From: Streptomyces avermitilis MA-4680 = NBRC 14893
Lineage (GTDB): Bacteria; Actinomycetota; Actinomycetes; Streptomycetales; Streptomycetaceae
Assembly (NCBI RefSeq): GCF_000009765.2
Contig: NC_003155.5
Span: forward strand, 8,308,001 to 8,372,000
Length of the DNA: 64,000 bases
Reading direction: 5' to 3'
Shown here: positions 40,128 to 49,014 of the stretch, piece after piece
Layout of the letters: each line of letters opens with the position of its first letter
How positions within the stretch are numbered: position 1 is the stretch's first letter
Notes under the pieces: model-generated
Databases searched by the model: none
Told to the model about the DNA's origin: nothing
What the model saw: the letters and a program-made list of their open reading frames with translations, nothing else
Translations under genes and position numbers: made by a program

Positions 40128-40262
40128 CGCCCGGTGTCCGCGTGCTCGCGGTGCACCGGGCGGCCCTGGATTCTGACCGCTCTCGCAGAGAGTGGTGACG
40201 GGGAGTAGCCGCCCGTGGATACGCGTCGGGGCCGGTTCGGGAGGTGTCTCCCGGCCGGCCCC
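40128..40262. terminator. Two hairpins between gcvP and the DUF5999 gene
   Basis: CGCCCGGTG (40128-40136) pairs with CACCGGGCG (40154-40162), 10 bp after the gcvP stop. A second nested stem joins GGGGCCGG (40228-40235) and GGGAG (40239-40243) to CTCCC (40248-40252) and CCGGCCCC (40255-40262), followed by TCTTGTGT. The pair fits bidirectional termination between converging genes. Confidence 0.65.
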
Positions 40263-40287
40263 TCTTGTGTCTGGGCGGGTGTGCGGC

Positions 40288-40572
40288 TCAGGCGGCCGTC
40301 ATCACCTGGTCGGTGCCCAGTGGGCGGTGCGGGGCGATGATCCGGCCGTCCGGCAGCAGCTCACCGGTGTCCTCGAAGAGCAGAACGCCGTTGCAGAGCA
40401 GGCTCCATCCCTGCTCCGGGTGGTGCGCCATGAGACGGGCGGACTCCCGGTCGGCGGATGCGGCTGTCGGACAGAGTGGCTGGTGCTGGCACATGGTGGA
40501 GGGGATCTTTCGCTCTGTTGTGAGGTCTGAGATGGCTGTTGTGTCTGTCTTGCGGCTCGAAGCGTTGTTCAT
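40288..40572 (-). CDS. DUF5999 family protein
   Basis: The 94-residue product has the family core CQHQPLCPTA, RLMAHHPEQGWSLLCNGV and FEDTGELLPDGR. The closely spaced Cys and His residues suggest a metal site. The family is common in Streptomyces and of unknown function. ATG at 40572 has GGGGGG 5 nt upstream; an ATG at 40494 begins the conserved part and is an alternative. Two copies of TTTTGACAAGTCGG lie just upstream. Confidence 0.85.
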   Translation of the reverse strand: MNNASSRKTDTTAISDLTTERKIPSTMCQHQPLCPTAASADRESARLMAHHPEQGWSLLCNGVLLFEDTGELLPDGRIIAPHRPLGTDQVMTAA

Positions 40573-40585
40573 GGCCGCCCCCCGT

Positions 40586-40614
40586 TTTTGACAAGTCGGA
40601 TTTTGACAAGTCGG
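40586..40614. repeat. Direct repeat TTTTGACAAGTCGG, period 15, upstream of the DUF5999 gene
   Basis: Identical 14-bp copies lie at 40586-40599 and 40601-40614, 14-43 bp before the DUF5999 start. Direct repeats at 1.5 helical turns suit a dimeric activator. Confidence 0.55.
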
Positions 40615-40881
40615 TCTGAGACCCAGTGTTGCCCTACGGGCGTCAATCCGCAGGGATTTCGCAGCACCGCTTCTCACAGGTTGATGACGCATCACCCGGC
40701 CGGACGGTTCATCCCAACTGCACTGTCACTTTGGGTGGTTCGGAGTGACCGGATAGGGCTAGTCCGGACGGGGAGTGGGCTTTTTCCGGCTCTTACGAGC
40801 GTATTGACGCCCGTAAGAGCGACGTACCCCGCCACCGGGAATTCGGCGACGGGGTACGCGGAGTCGTGCGGGTGCGCTCGG
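40615..40881. other. Intergenic region between two minus-strand genes, with two hairpins
   Basis: Together with the direct repeat this makes a gene-free gap of about 309 bp. Near its right end, GCTCTTACG (40789-40797) pairs with CGTAAGAGC (40813-40821). CGTACCCCG (40824-40832) pairs with CGGGGTACG (40851-40859), probably terminating the next minus-strand gene. A plus-strand open frame across the region (40588-40893) has no ribosome site. Confidence 0.55.
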
Positions 40882-41466
40882 TCAGGCGGGTGAGCCGAGC
40901 AGGGGTGCGGGAGTCACCCGGGTGGTCAGGACCGGAAGCAGTTCCGCGACCCGGTGCGGGCGGTGTGCCGCGATGCCGGGCGGCGCCGGAGCCAGCGGGA
41001 CGAGCAGGTCGGTGGCGGCCGGGTGGCCCGTCGCGCCGTCGGCCGTGGAGTCGCCGTGCAGCCAGAGGGTGAGCATGTATAGCTCGGGCACGGACAGCAG
41101 CCGGGCCTGGTAGGGCTGTTTCATGGTCTCCGCCTGGCGCAGGGCGCGCTCCGTGGCGGTGATGTACGGGCCTTCGAAGAAGTGGGAGAAAGCCCAGCCG
41201 TCGGGGGTCAGCATCGTCTCGGCGGCGGCCACCGCGCGATCGCCGCAGCGGATGAGGAAGCGCCATCCGGCGAGCCGGGTGGCAGAGGCGCCCGCGGGGG
41301 TGATCCGGTCCAGGACGTGTACGGGTAGCGGGAGTTCGGGAGTGACGGGTCCCTGGGCGTTGCGCAGGGACGGGGTACGAGCCTCGCGGACCGCGGTGGG
41401 GGAACCGAGTGCCGTGAGAACGGTGCGCAGGGCGGGCGCGGGAGCCGGGGGGACATGCAGCGGCAT
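40882..41466 (-). CDS. Conserved hypothetical protein, 194 aa
   Basis: I do not recognise a family. The protein has a proline-rich start (MPLHVPPAPAPALRTVL), a beta-rich middle (GWRFLIRCGDRAVAAAETML) and the segment LSVPELYMLTLWLHGD that looks like a folded core. There is no signal peptide or membrane span. A GAGAGG ribosome site lies 9 nt before the ATG. It has no operon partner. Confidence 0.7.
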   Translation of the reverse strand: MPLHVPPAPAPALRTVLTALGSPTAVREARTPSLRNAQGPVTPELPLPVHVLDRITPAGASATRLAGWRFLIRCGDRAVAAAETMLTPDGWAFSHFFEGPYITATERALRQAETMKQPYQARLLSVPELYMLTLWLHGDSTADGATGHPAATDLLVPLAPAPPGIAAHRPHRVAELLPVLTTRVTPAPLLGSPA

Positions 41467-42004
41467 GGTGGGTCGCCTCTCTCATTCGACAGGCACGGTG
41501 AAGCGAGGGGTGGGGCGGGCGGACGGCGCTGTCAGCTCTCGGGGTCAGAGGGGCGGGGGCTCCGTACCCGGACGGATGACGGCGCTTTGTCGACAGGGCC
41601 CAGAACCGCGAGTGCCAACTCTCTGCCTCGTTCGCAGAGTTTATACGACACGTGTTCACGCGGTGTTTCGGCTAGCTGTTTCGGGCATCACGGGCAAGGG
41701 GGCATTCGGTCGGTGATAAGGGGGGTTCGTCCCGGTACTACATGGGTACCCGACCGGTGACCTCGTAATACGTCGCCGAAGCGGTCGGCCGATTCTCGTC
41801 GGCGATTATCACGAGATCATTGCGCCGTGAAACTGCGTGCTGCTCCATGCCCGGCGAATGTGCCGCATGGCAGTTGCATTCAGCGTAGCGGGCGCCGGGT
41901 CGACGCGGGGCGTTATGGATCGCGTTGCCTGGGCATCATCACCCGTGACCCGGGGACACCAGCGGCCGGATCGTCGGCCTGCCCATCCGAGGAGGGACAC
42001 GTCG
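41467..42004. other. Intergenic region before the glutamate-cysteine-ligase-like gene, 538 bp
   Basis: The region is less GC-rich than its surroundings and contains no convincing gene. A CTCTGC/GCAGAG stem lies near 41630-41648, probably in the promoter of the minus-strand hypothetical. TCGCCGA/TCGGCGA arms lie near 41774-41802. It must hold promoters for both divergent genes. Confidence 0.45.
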
Positions 42005-43522
42005 ATGGGGGAGAAGGTCGTGGCGGGGTCGTTCGACCTGTCCGATCGCCAGCGCTACCGCGGCAAGCTCCGGCAGTGCCTGGCGGGGCTGGCGCGACTG
42101 TTGGAGGAGAAGCGGTTCGATCGCCCCAAGAACCTCATGGGTCTGGAGATCGAGCTGAATCTCGCAGGTGCGGACGGCCTGCCAAAAATGATGAATGAGC
42201 AAGTACTCGAAAGGATTGCGAGCCGCGATTTCCAAACAGAACTCGCCATGTTCAATCTGGAAGTCAACATTGCCCCACATCGATTGGGCGGCCGGGTATT
42301 CGACCGGCTCGCCGAGGAGCTGCGCACCTCACTCGCCTACGCGCACCGCAAGGCGAACGAGGTCGACGCCGGAATCGTGATGATCGGCATCCTGCCGACG
42401 CTCGGCCGCGACGACCTGATCTCCTCGAATCTCTCCGGCGGCGACCGCTACACCCTGCTCAACGAGCAGATCGTGGCCGCGCGCGGCGAGGACTTCGTGC
42501 TGGACATCGACGGCATCGACCGGCTCGTGTGCACCTCGAAGTCGATCGTGCCCGAAGCGGCCTGTACGTCCGTGCAGTTGCATCTCCAGGTCACGCCGGG
42601 CCGCTTCGCCGACGTGTGGAACGCGGCGCAGGCGGTGGCCGCCGCGCAGGTCGCCATCGGCGCCAACTCGCCGTTCCTGTTCGGTCATGAGCTGTGGCGT
42701 GAGTCGCGGCCCCCGCTGTTCCAGCAGTCCACCGACACCAGGCCGCCGGAGCTGCAGGCCCAGGGCGTGCGGCCGCGCACGTGGTTCGGCGAACGGTGGA
42801 TCTCCTCCGCGTACGACCTGTTCGAGGAGAACCTGCGCTACTTCCCGGCGCTGCTGCCGATCTGCGACGACGAGGATCCGCTGCGGGTCCTCGACGACGG
42901 AGGCATACCGAAGCTCGCCGAACTCGTCCTGCACAACGGCACCGTGTACCGCTGGAACCGGCCCGTCTACGGCATCGCCGACGGCGTCCCGCATCTGCGC
43001 GTCGAGAACCGTGTGCTGCCGGCCGGGCCCACCGTCAGTGACGTGATCGCCAACGCGGCCTTCTACTACGGTGTCGTACGCGCGCTCGCCGAGGAACCGC
43101 GGCCCGTGTGGACGCGGCTGCCGTTCGAGTCGGCGGCCGCCAACTTCGACGCCGCGTGCCGGGACGGCATCGACGCCCGCCTGGAGTGGCCGCGGCGCGG
43201 GCGGTACGGCGGGACCACGCAGGTCGATGCCGTGCACCTCGTACGCGACGAACTGCTGCCGCTCGCCGAGGCGGGCCTCGACGCGTGGGGTGTCGAACCC
43301 GCGGACCGGGACTTCTACCTCGGCATCATCGAGGAGCGGTGCAGGCGCCGGGTCAACGGTGCGAGCTGGCAGGCCGCCACCTTCCACCGGGCGCTGGAGG
43401 CGGGGCTGGACCGGGACGCCGCGCTGGCCGCGACGACGCGGCGGTACAGCGAGCTGATGCACGTCGGGGAGCCGGTGCACACCTGGCCGGTGGGGCTGCC
43501 GGAGCCGGTGCCGCTGGGGTGA
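42005..43522 (+). CDS. Glutamate-cysteine ligase family (GCS2-like) protein
   Basis: The 505-residue product starts at ATG after GGAGGG. It has the glutamate-binding MGLEIELNLAG motif (residues ~44-54), NLEVNIAPHRLGG, a CTSVQLHLQV segment and an RVENRVLPAGPTV arginine motif typical of carboxylate-amine ligases of the GCS superfamily. Family members join glutamate to an amine using ATP. Mycothiol producers need no glutathione, so its amine partner is probably not cysteine for glutathione; the true substrate is unknown. It is monocistronic. Confidence 0.83.
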   Translation: MGEKVVAGSFDLSDRQRYRGKLRQCLAGLARLLEEKRFDRPKNLMGLEIELNLAGADGLPKMMNEQVLERIASRDFQTELAMFNLEVNIAPHRLGGRVFDRLAEELRTSLAYAHRKANEVDAGIVMIGILPTLGRDDLISSNLSGGDRYTLLNEQIVAARGEDFVLDIDGIDRLVCTSKSIVPEAACTSVQLHLQVTPGRFADVWNAAQAVAAAQVAIGANSPFLFGHELWRESRPPLFQQSTDTRPPELQAQGVRPRTWFGERWISSAYDLFEENLRYFPALLPICDDEDPLRVLDDGGIPKLAELVLHNGTVYRWNRPVYGIADGVPHLRVENRVLPAGPTVSDVIANAAFYYGVVRALAEEPRPVWTRLPFESAAANFDAACRDGIDARLEWPRRGRYGGTTQVDAVHLVRDELLPLAEAGLDAWGVEPADRDFYLGIIEERCRRRVNGASWQAATFHRALEAGLDRDAALAATTRRYSELMHVGEPVHTWPVGLPEPVPLG

Positions 43523-43629
43523 GACCGGGCGCGTCGACAGGCCACAGGGTCTGTCCGGCGGATCGGGCCGGAGGAAAGCGGCGGTACCTGTCAGCCCCCG
43601 CGTCTACGGCCTGCTCCGCCGGGCAGGAC

Positions 43630-45393
43630 CTAGCTCTGGTTGCCGGCCTCCATGATCGCTTTGAGGATCACCGAGTGGATCTGGGCGGGGCTGTCGACCT
43701 GGTGGCCCGAGCCGCCGGTCGCCCCGGCGATCCGCTCGGCCTCCTGCCGGTGGGCCTCCGGTCCCACGGCGATCATGATCAGCGGCACCGGGTGTCGCGG
43801 GTCGGCCAGTTTCCGCAGTTGGGTGAGCAGGGTGGAGCGGGAGATGCTTCCCGGGTCCTCGTTGACGCCGTCGGTCAGGATGACCAGTGCGTTGAACTTC
43901 CCCTTCACATATGAGGCGGTGGCCGCCTTGTACGCGGCGAGCGTCGTGTCGTACAGACCGGTGGCACCGCCCCGCACCGGCTCCAGCGCGCTGAACGCCG
44001 CCGACAGTCTGTCCCGCTGCGTGTCGCGGCCCCCGCGGTCTCCGAGCCGCCCGGTCGGTACGAGCACGCGGTAGTCCTTGTCCCCGTCGAGCTTCGCGGA
44101 GAAGTTCCACAGCCCGATCTCGTCATCCGGCGTGAACGTGGTGAGGGTCTGGAGCAGCGACGCCTTGGTGACGTCCATTCGCGACCGGCTGCTGCCCGGC
44201 ACGGCCTCGGACATCGAGGCCGAGATGTCCACGACGGTGGTGATCCGGGCGCTCTGCACCGTGATCGTCCACGTGCCGAGCGACTCCTGGAGCGTCTTCT
44301 CGGAGGCCGGTTCGGGTGCGGGCTCCTCGTACGGCTGCGGGGAGCGGCCGCCCGCCGCCGTCACGACCGTGGCGGAGACGTCCTCGTCGTCGATGCGGAA
44401 GCCGTGCTTCTGAAGGATCCTGGTGCCCTTCGGCTGCTCCAGCAGCGTCATGAACCGGAGGGCGGCGCGGCTCTCGTCGGTGGACAGTCGCGGCTGGTCG
44501 ACGAGTGTGAACGGGTAGTCGAGCCGCGGTGATCCGTCCTTGGGGTAGAAGAGGTCGAGCTTCAGGTCGCTGTCGGCCGAGGTGTTGTGCGTGAACGCCG
44601 CCTGCTCGGAGAGGATCAGCGCCTGGTTGCGCTTCGGGTCGCCCTGCTCGGTGCCCGAGGAGTCGCGCGGCAGCGTCTCCAGGACCTGGCTGTCGCTGTC
44701 GGCTGTGCGCTGGGAGAGCGCCTTCGCCATGGCCGCCGTCCGGGTGTCGCCTTCCTTCACCTTGGCGGTGGCGCCGGTCAGCCGGGTGAGGGCGAGCAGC
44801 CCGGTCGCGCTGCGCGAGGGGTCGGCCGTGCCGAGTTTCGGCCGGTCCTCCCGCAGGGTCGCGCCGGCCAGTTCGGTCCAGGTGTACGTCTTGTCCGGCC
44901 ACCCCAGGGACTTCGCCGCCGTCGGAACCACGGCCATCCCGACGGGGGACGAGGCGATGTTGCCGGCCTGGGTGACCTGGGTCGCCCTGGCATCGGCGGT
45001 GACGCGCCGCACCCACAGGTCCGCGTCCGGTACCCACGCCTGGATGTCGGACTTCCGGCCCGACAGCAGCGATTCGGTGACCTGGTAGGCATCGCGTGCG
45101 GTCACGTGTATGTCCAGGCAGTGGCCGTCGGAGGTGATGTTCTTCCTACGGGCCTCGTCGGCCGCCGCACGGAGGGCGGGGGCCACGTCCGGGGAGGCGG
45201 CGATCTTGAGGCGTACGGCGTGGTCCTGGCAGGAGGAGCCGAAGGACAGCAGTCCGCCGCGGACCGCCGCCGCGGTGCCGGCCGCGACGGTGAGTACGAG
45301 AGCCGTCGCGATGGCCACGGTGCGGCGACGCGCCCGCGTACGGGGGTCGACGCCGCCCGCCCCGTAGCCGTCGGGCAAGCTGTGACGTCCCAT
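43630..45393 (-). CDS. Membrane-anchored solute-binding protein fused to a von Willebrand A domain
   Basis: The 587-residue product has an N-terminal transmembrane/signal segment (~25-44, TVAIATALVLTVAAGTAAAV). A periplasmic-binding-protein-like domain follows (~55-370; WVPDADLWVRRV, SSPVGMAVVPTA, YPFTLVDQP). A vWA domain with a full MIDAS (DISAS, TGLYDT, LTDGVNED) occupies ~385-580. The vWA metal site binds protein partners; the first domain resembles molybdate/ABC-type extracellular binding proteins. It probably acts outside the membrane. The ATG at 45393 has GGGAGGG 8 nt upstream. The divergent neighbour is a CPBP protease. Confidence 0.88.
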   Translation of the reverse strand: MGRHSLPDGYGAGGVDPRTRARRRTVAIATALVLTVAAGTAAAVRGGLLSFGSSCQDHAVRLKIAASPDVAPALRAAADEARRKNITSDGHCLDIHVTARDAYQVTESLLSGRKSDIQAWVPDADLWVRRVTADARATQVTQAGNIASSPVGMAVVPTAAKSLGWPDKTYTWTELAGATLREDRPKLGTADPSRSATGLLALTRLTGATAKVKEGDTRTAAMAKALSQRTADSDSQVLETLPRDSSGTEQGDPKRNQALILSEQAAFTHNTSADSDLKLDLFYPKDGSPRLDYPFTLVDQPRLSTDESRAALRFMTLLEQPKGTRILQKHGFRIDDEDVSATVVTAAGGRSPQPYEEPAPEPASEKTLQESLGTWTITVQSARITTVVDISASMSEAVPGSSRSRMDVTKASLLQTLTTFTPDDEIGLWNFSAKLDGDKDYRVLVPTGRLGDRGGRDTQRDRLSAAFSALEPVRGGATGLYDTTLAAYKAATASYVKGKFNALVILTDGVNEDPGSISRSTLLTQLRKLADPRHPVPLIMIAVGPEAHRQEAERIAGATGGSGHQVDSPAQIHSVILKAIMEAGNQS

Positions 45394-45577
45394 GACGGTG
45401 GCCCTCCCTGTTGAGCCGTGAGCCGTGAGGCGGACGTATGGCAGAACGCGAGGGGGAGGTACGCCCGTACGGCGTCCGTCCCCCAGCGGCCTGTCGCGCA
45501 CGATCTTCGCAAGTTCTTTCGAGACCCTAGCGGGGCGAAGATGGGGACGAGGCGGGATTACTCAACTGGAGGCGGGA

Positions 45578-46378
45578 GTGCAGGTGGAGGCGGGGTCGAT
45601 GGCCGATTCTTTTCCGAAGGAGCGGCTGACACGACGGATTCTCCGGGACGAGACGCTGCTCGTCCTGGGGCTCTCACTCGGTGCGAGCGGGGTGTCCGCG
45701 CTGATCAGCTTTGTCGGCTCGGTCACCAAACCCGGGGGTCTCAAGGACCAGGCGGCCACCCTCAATGCCTCGGCCGCGCCCGGTCGTCCCTGGCTCGATC
45801 TGGCGTGGCAGCTGTTCGGTATCGCGTCCGCGCTGGTGCCGGTCGCGCTCGTGGCGCATTTTCTGCTGCGTGAGGGGGAGGGGCTGAGGACGCTCGGCTT
45901 CGACCGCACGCGGCCGTGGCCGGACCTCGGGCGCGGCGCGGCGATCGCGGCGGTGATCGGCAGTACGGGGATCGCCTTCTACCTGGCGGCCCGAGGGCTG
46001 GGCTTCAACCTCACCGTGGTGCCCGAGGCGTTGCCCGACGTGTGGTGGAAGTACCCCGTACTGATCCTTTCGGCGGTGCAGAACGCCGTCCTGGAGGAGG
46101 TCATCGTCGTCGGCTATCTGCTGCGGCGCCTGGGCCAGTTGGGGTGGACGCCGGGCACGGCGCTGGTGGCCAGCTCCGTGCTGCGTGGCTCGTACCACCT
46201 CTATCAGGGCATCGGCGGGTTCATCGGCAACATGGTGATGGGCGTGGCCTTCGTCTACCTGTACCGGCGCTGGGGACGGGTGGGCCCCCTGGTGGTGGCC
46301 CACTCGCTGCTCGACATCGGGGCGTTCGTGGGGTACGCGCTGCTGGCGGGGAAGGTGGGCTGGCTGCCTACGGCGTGA
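45578..46378 (+). CDS. CPBP (CAAX-type) intramembrane metalloprotease
   Basis: The ~266-residue multi-span protein carries the three Abi/CPBP motifs: EEVIVVGYLLRRL, SYHLYQG and HSLLDI. These ligate a metal inside the membrane and define the Rce1-like family, whose bacterial members process peptides or give bacteriocin self-immunity. GTG at 45578 (GGAGG 5 nt upstream) or ATG at 45599 could be the start. It is divergent from the vWA fusion gene, and its 3' end overlaps the phzF-like gene by 11 bp. Confidence 0.85.
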   Translation: MQVEAGSMADSFPKERLTRRILRDETLLVLGLSLGASGVSALISFVGSVTKPGGLKDQAATLNASAAPGRPWLDLAWQLFGIASALVPVALVAHFLLREGEGLRTLGFDRTRPWPDLGRGAAIAAVIGSTGIAFYLAARGLGFNLTVVPEALPDVWWKYPVLILSAVQNAVLEEVIVVGYLLRRLGQLGWTPGTALVASSVLRGSYHLYQGIGGFIGNMVMGVAFVYLYRRWGRVGPLVVAHSLLDIGAFVGYALLAGKVGWLPTA

Positions 46379-47186
46379 GCAGCTCGCCGTCGATGACGGT
46401 GACCGCGCGGCCGGTAAGCAGCGTGCGGTCGTCGCGGAGTTCCGTACGGACGTGGCCGGAGCGGGGCGAGGCCTGGAGGCCGGTGAGGTCGGGGCGGCCG
46501 AGGCGCTGCGACCAGAAGGGCGCGAGGGCCGTGTGGGCGCTGCCGGTGACCGGGTCCTCGTCGATGCCGACGTTCGGGAAGAAGCAGCGGGACACGAAGT
46601 CGTGGCCCTGGGCGGGGTCTTCGGCCCGGGCGGTGGCGATGATGCCGCGCTCGGAGTAGCGGGCGAGGGCCCTGAGGTCGGGGGCGAGGCCCCGGACCGT
46701 CTTCTCGTCGGCCAGTTCGATCAGCAGGTCGCCGACGTTCGGGCCGGTGTCGCAGGCCGTGAGCGGCTCGGCGCCGAGGGCCTCGGCGACGCCCTCGGGG
46801 ATCTCGACCGGGGTGAGCGGGGCGGTCGGGAAGTCCAGTGTGATCGAGCCGTCCTCGCGGGGCGTCGCGATGAGGACGCCGCTGCGGGTGGCGAACCGTA
46901 CCGGGCCCTCGTGGGTACCCGAGGTGTGCAGCACGTGCGCGGTGGCCAGGGTCGCGTGACCGCACATCGCGACCTCGGTGGCGGGCGTGAACCAGCGCAG
47001 CGCCCAGTCCGCCTCGCCGCCCTCGCCCCTGGGCAGGCGATGGGCGAACGCCGTCTCGGCGTGATTGACCTCGCGGGCCACGTCCTGGAGCCAGGCGTCG
47101 TCCGGGAAGGCGTCGAGGAGGAGGACCCCGGCCGGGTTGCCGGCGAAGGGGCGGTCGGTGAAGGCGTCGACGATTCGAATCCGCAT
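46368..47186 (-). CDS. PhzF-family isomerase-like protein
   Basis: The 272-residue product has the PhzF/DapF-fold signature: RPFAGNPAGV, the catalytic glutamate in NHAETAF (residue ~44), CGHATLATAHVL and EDPVTGSAHTAL. PhzF isomerises DHHA in phenazine synthesis, but most genomic members have unknown substrates, and no phenazine genes are nearby. It converges on the CPBP protease gene with an 11-bp overlap. Confidence 0.92.
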   Translation of the reverse strand: MRIRIVDAFTDRPFAGNPAGVLLLDAFPDDAWLQDVAREVNHAETAFAHRLPRGEGGEADWALRWFTPATEVAMCGHATLATAHVLHTSGTHEGPVRFATRSGVLIATPREDGSITLDFPTAPLTPVEIPEGVAEALGAEPLTACDTGPNVGDLLIELADEKTVRGLAPDLRALARYSERGIIATARAEDPAQGHDFVSRCFFPNVGIDEDPVTGSAHTALAPFWSQRLGRPDLTGLQASPRSGHVRTELRDDRTLLTGRAVTVIDGELLTP

Positions 47187-47602
47187 GCCCTGACGCTAGA
47201 CGGTGGTGGAGGCCGGGGGACAAGGCCAATCGGGGTGAGCTGGACCGGAACAGGAGTCTCTCCCGGCCTCAGAAGCCTTTCCCGTGACACCGCCGGCGAC
47301 CGCGGGCGGCTCCTGGGGCTCGGCGGCACGTCGACGGCACTCCTGCCGGTTCGCCGGACACGATCCAAGGCGCCGAGACGCGGGGGCACGCGGCTTCGGT
47401 GAACTTCGTACGGTGTGCGCGCACTCCGGCGGGCGGTAGTTCGGACGTGGCCCGAGCCAGGGCGGTGTGTGCCTCCGCGAGGGCTGACAGGCGGTCGTCG
47501 CCGTCCCGCTACCGGCCCGGAAAGAAGAGCCTTGTCATGCGAGCTGTTCCGATATATCGTTGAGGCATCGCGACCGATCAACGATGGAATGGAGTGATGG
47601 CG
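47187..47602. other. Intergenic region between phzF-like and PadR genes, about 416 bp
   Basis: It separates divergent genes and contains no convincing coding frame; a 55-codon GTG frame at 47236-47403 uses rare codons and has no ribosome site. The PadR-side end holds CGATATATCG at 47550-47559. Confidence 0.5.
47550..47559. promoter_or_regulatory. CGATATATCG palindrome, probable PadR operator
   Basis: A perfect 10-bp AT-rich palindrome lies 43 bp before the PadR start. PadR regulators commonly bind ATAT-centred dyads in their own promoters. Confidence 0.55.
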
Positions 47603-48247
47603 ATGCGTTCCCGTGGAGAAGACTTCGGATACGAACACGGACATGGACACCACGGCGGCCCCGGCCCTCGGGGTCGGGGCGGCTTCGAGGGGCGGCGCGG
47701 GGCCTTCGGGCCCTTCGGGCCGGGGGGTCCCGGTGGGCCCGGCTTCGGCGGACCGGGCTTCGGGCCGGGCCCCTGGGGCGGGCGCGGCCGGGGCGGACCG
47801 CGGGGCAGGGCGCGGCGCGGCGACGTACGCGCGTCGATCCTGGCCCTGCTCAAGGACCGTCCCATGCACGGCTACGAGATGATCCAGGAGATCGCCGAGC
47901 GCAGCGGCGGGGCATGGAAGCCCAGCCCGGGTTCGGTCTACCCCACCCTTCAGCTGCTGGAGGACGAGGGGCTGATCGCCAACGAGTCCGAGGGCGGCAA
48001 GAAGCTGTTCTCGCTCACCGAGTCGGGTCGCGCGGCAGCCGCCGAGGGTCCCGAGGCGCCTTGGGAAGAGGCCTCGCGCGGGGTCGACTGGGAGGCGCTG
48101 AGCGAGATCCGGCAGGCCGGCTTCGGTCTCATGGAGGCGTTCGGCCAGGTCTGGAAGACCGGCAGCAAGGAGCAGCGCGACAAGGCGCTGACGGTCATCA
48201 ACGAAGCCCGCAAGAAGCTGTATCTGATCCTCGCCGACGAGGGCTGA
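47603..48247 (+). CDS. PadR-family regulator with Gly/His-rich N-terminal tail
   Basis: The ~214-residue product has a Gly/Pro/Phe/Arg-rich tail of about 70 residues beginning with a histidine cluster (HGHGHH). A PadR winged helix follows (ASILALLKDRPMHGYEMIQEI, KPSPGSVYPTLQLLEDEGLI) with a C-terminal helical part. PadR proteins repress transporter or stress genes. GGAG at 47591-47594 suits ATG 47603 best; ATG 47597 and GTG 47594 are alternatives. The tail may bind metal or remain disordered. Confidence 0.9.
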   Translation: MRSRGEDFGYEHGHGHHGGPGPRGRGGFEGRRGAFGPFGPGGPGGPGFGGPGFGPGPWGGRGRGGPRGRARRGDVRASILALLKDRPMHGYEMIQEIAERSGGAWKPSPGSVYPTLQLLEDEGLIANESEGGKKLFSLTESGRAAAAEGPEAPWEEASRGVDWEALSEIRQAGFGLMEAFGQVWKTGSKEQRDKALTVINEARKKLYLILADEG

Positions 48248-48322
48248 CGGCATGCTGTGGTTCGCGCCGGCGCCTCGCGGAAGCTTTTCCGCGGGGCGCC
48301 TGTCCGTCTACGGCTGCTGGTG

Positions 48323-48751
48323 TCAGGCCACCAGTGCGCTCAGCTTGCGCAGCGACTCGTTGAGGGCGGCCGTCGCCGAGTCCTTCAGCTTGCCCGCCAT
48401 GATGGACACGGCGGCACCGGTGAACTCGCCGTCGATGCGCAACGTCGTCGCGTCCCCGTCCGGGGTGAGCGTGTAGCGCGTGGCGACGTTCACCGCCATC
48501 GGGCCCTTGCCGCTGATGGCGAGGACGCGGACGGGCTCCAGTTGGTCGATGGTCCAGTCGACCTCGGCCGGGAAGCCCATGAGCTTCATGTTCTCCGCGA
48601 AGGTCCCGCCCACCTCCAGGGTCTCGGGGCCGCCCTTCGGGAAACCGGTGTGGGTCGCGTTCCACTCGCCGTACGCGGACCAGTCGGTGAGCTGGGCCCA
48701 GACCTTCTCGGCGGGCGCCTCGATGCGCGCTTCCGCGCTGACTTCGGCCAT
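48323..48751 (-). CDS. SRPBCC/START-like (polyketide cyclase family 2) protein
   Basis: The 142-residue product starts MAEVSAEARIEAPAEKVWAQL and has the SRPBCC fold pattern (WNATHTGFPKGGP, GEFTGAAVSIMAGKLK), a hydrophobic cavity fold that binds lipids or aromatic compounds. No catalytic residues can be assigned. AAGGGG lies before the ATG. An imperfect CTGAT-N5-GTCAG dyad lies 85 bp upstream. Confidence 0.85.
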   Translation of the reverse strand: MAEVSAEARIEAPAEKVWAQLTDWSAYGEWNATHTGFPKGGPETLEVGGTFAENMKLMGFPAEVDWTIDQLEPVRVLAISGKGPMAVNVATRYTLTPDGDATTLRIDGEFTGAAVSIMAGKLKDSATAALNESLRKLSALVA

Positions 48752-48835
48752 GCGACCACCCCTTCGTGTCGGGTGCTGCGCCCGGCGCAGCCACGGTGTC
48801 GCGGAACGTAGCCGCAGCGCCTGCAACATTCAATA

Positions 48836-48850
48836 CTGATGAACCGTCAG
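48836..48850. promoter_or_regulatory. CTGAT-GAACC-GTCAG dyad upstream of the SRPBCC gene
   Basis: One mismatch from the CTGAC-N5-GTCAG pattern also seen at 8766 and 57009. The right flank GTCAGAAAA matches the 57019-57027 site exactly. Confidence 0.45.
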
Positions 48851-49014
48851 AAAATGTGGAGAGAGGGCGCTCTGGCGCTCCCGGCCGACCCGCCGCGGCA
48901 CCGCCGTGCCGTGTCGCTCACCGCCGGAGCGCCGGGGGTGCCTGCGGCGTGAGGCAAGGCGGCGCGCATCCCATCGGGGAAACGGCGCGATGTCATTCGT
49001 AAGGAGGAGGGGCC

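Noticed and set aside
40588..40893. Plus-strand gene of 101 codons
   Set aside because: No ribosome site, uneven composition, and it spans the repeat and two hairpins.
46368..47186. Phenazine biosynthesis gene cluster
   Set aside because: Only a PhzF-like gene is present; this family is widespread outside phenazine pathways.
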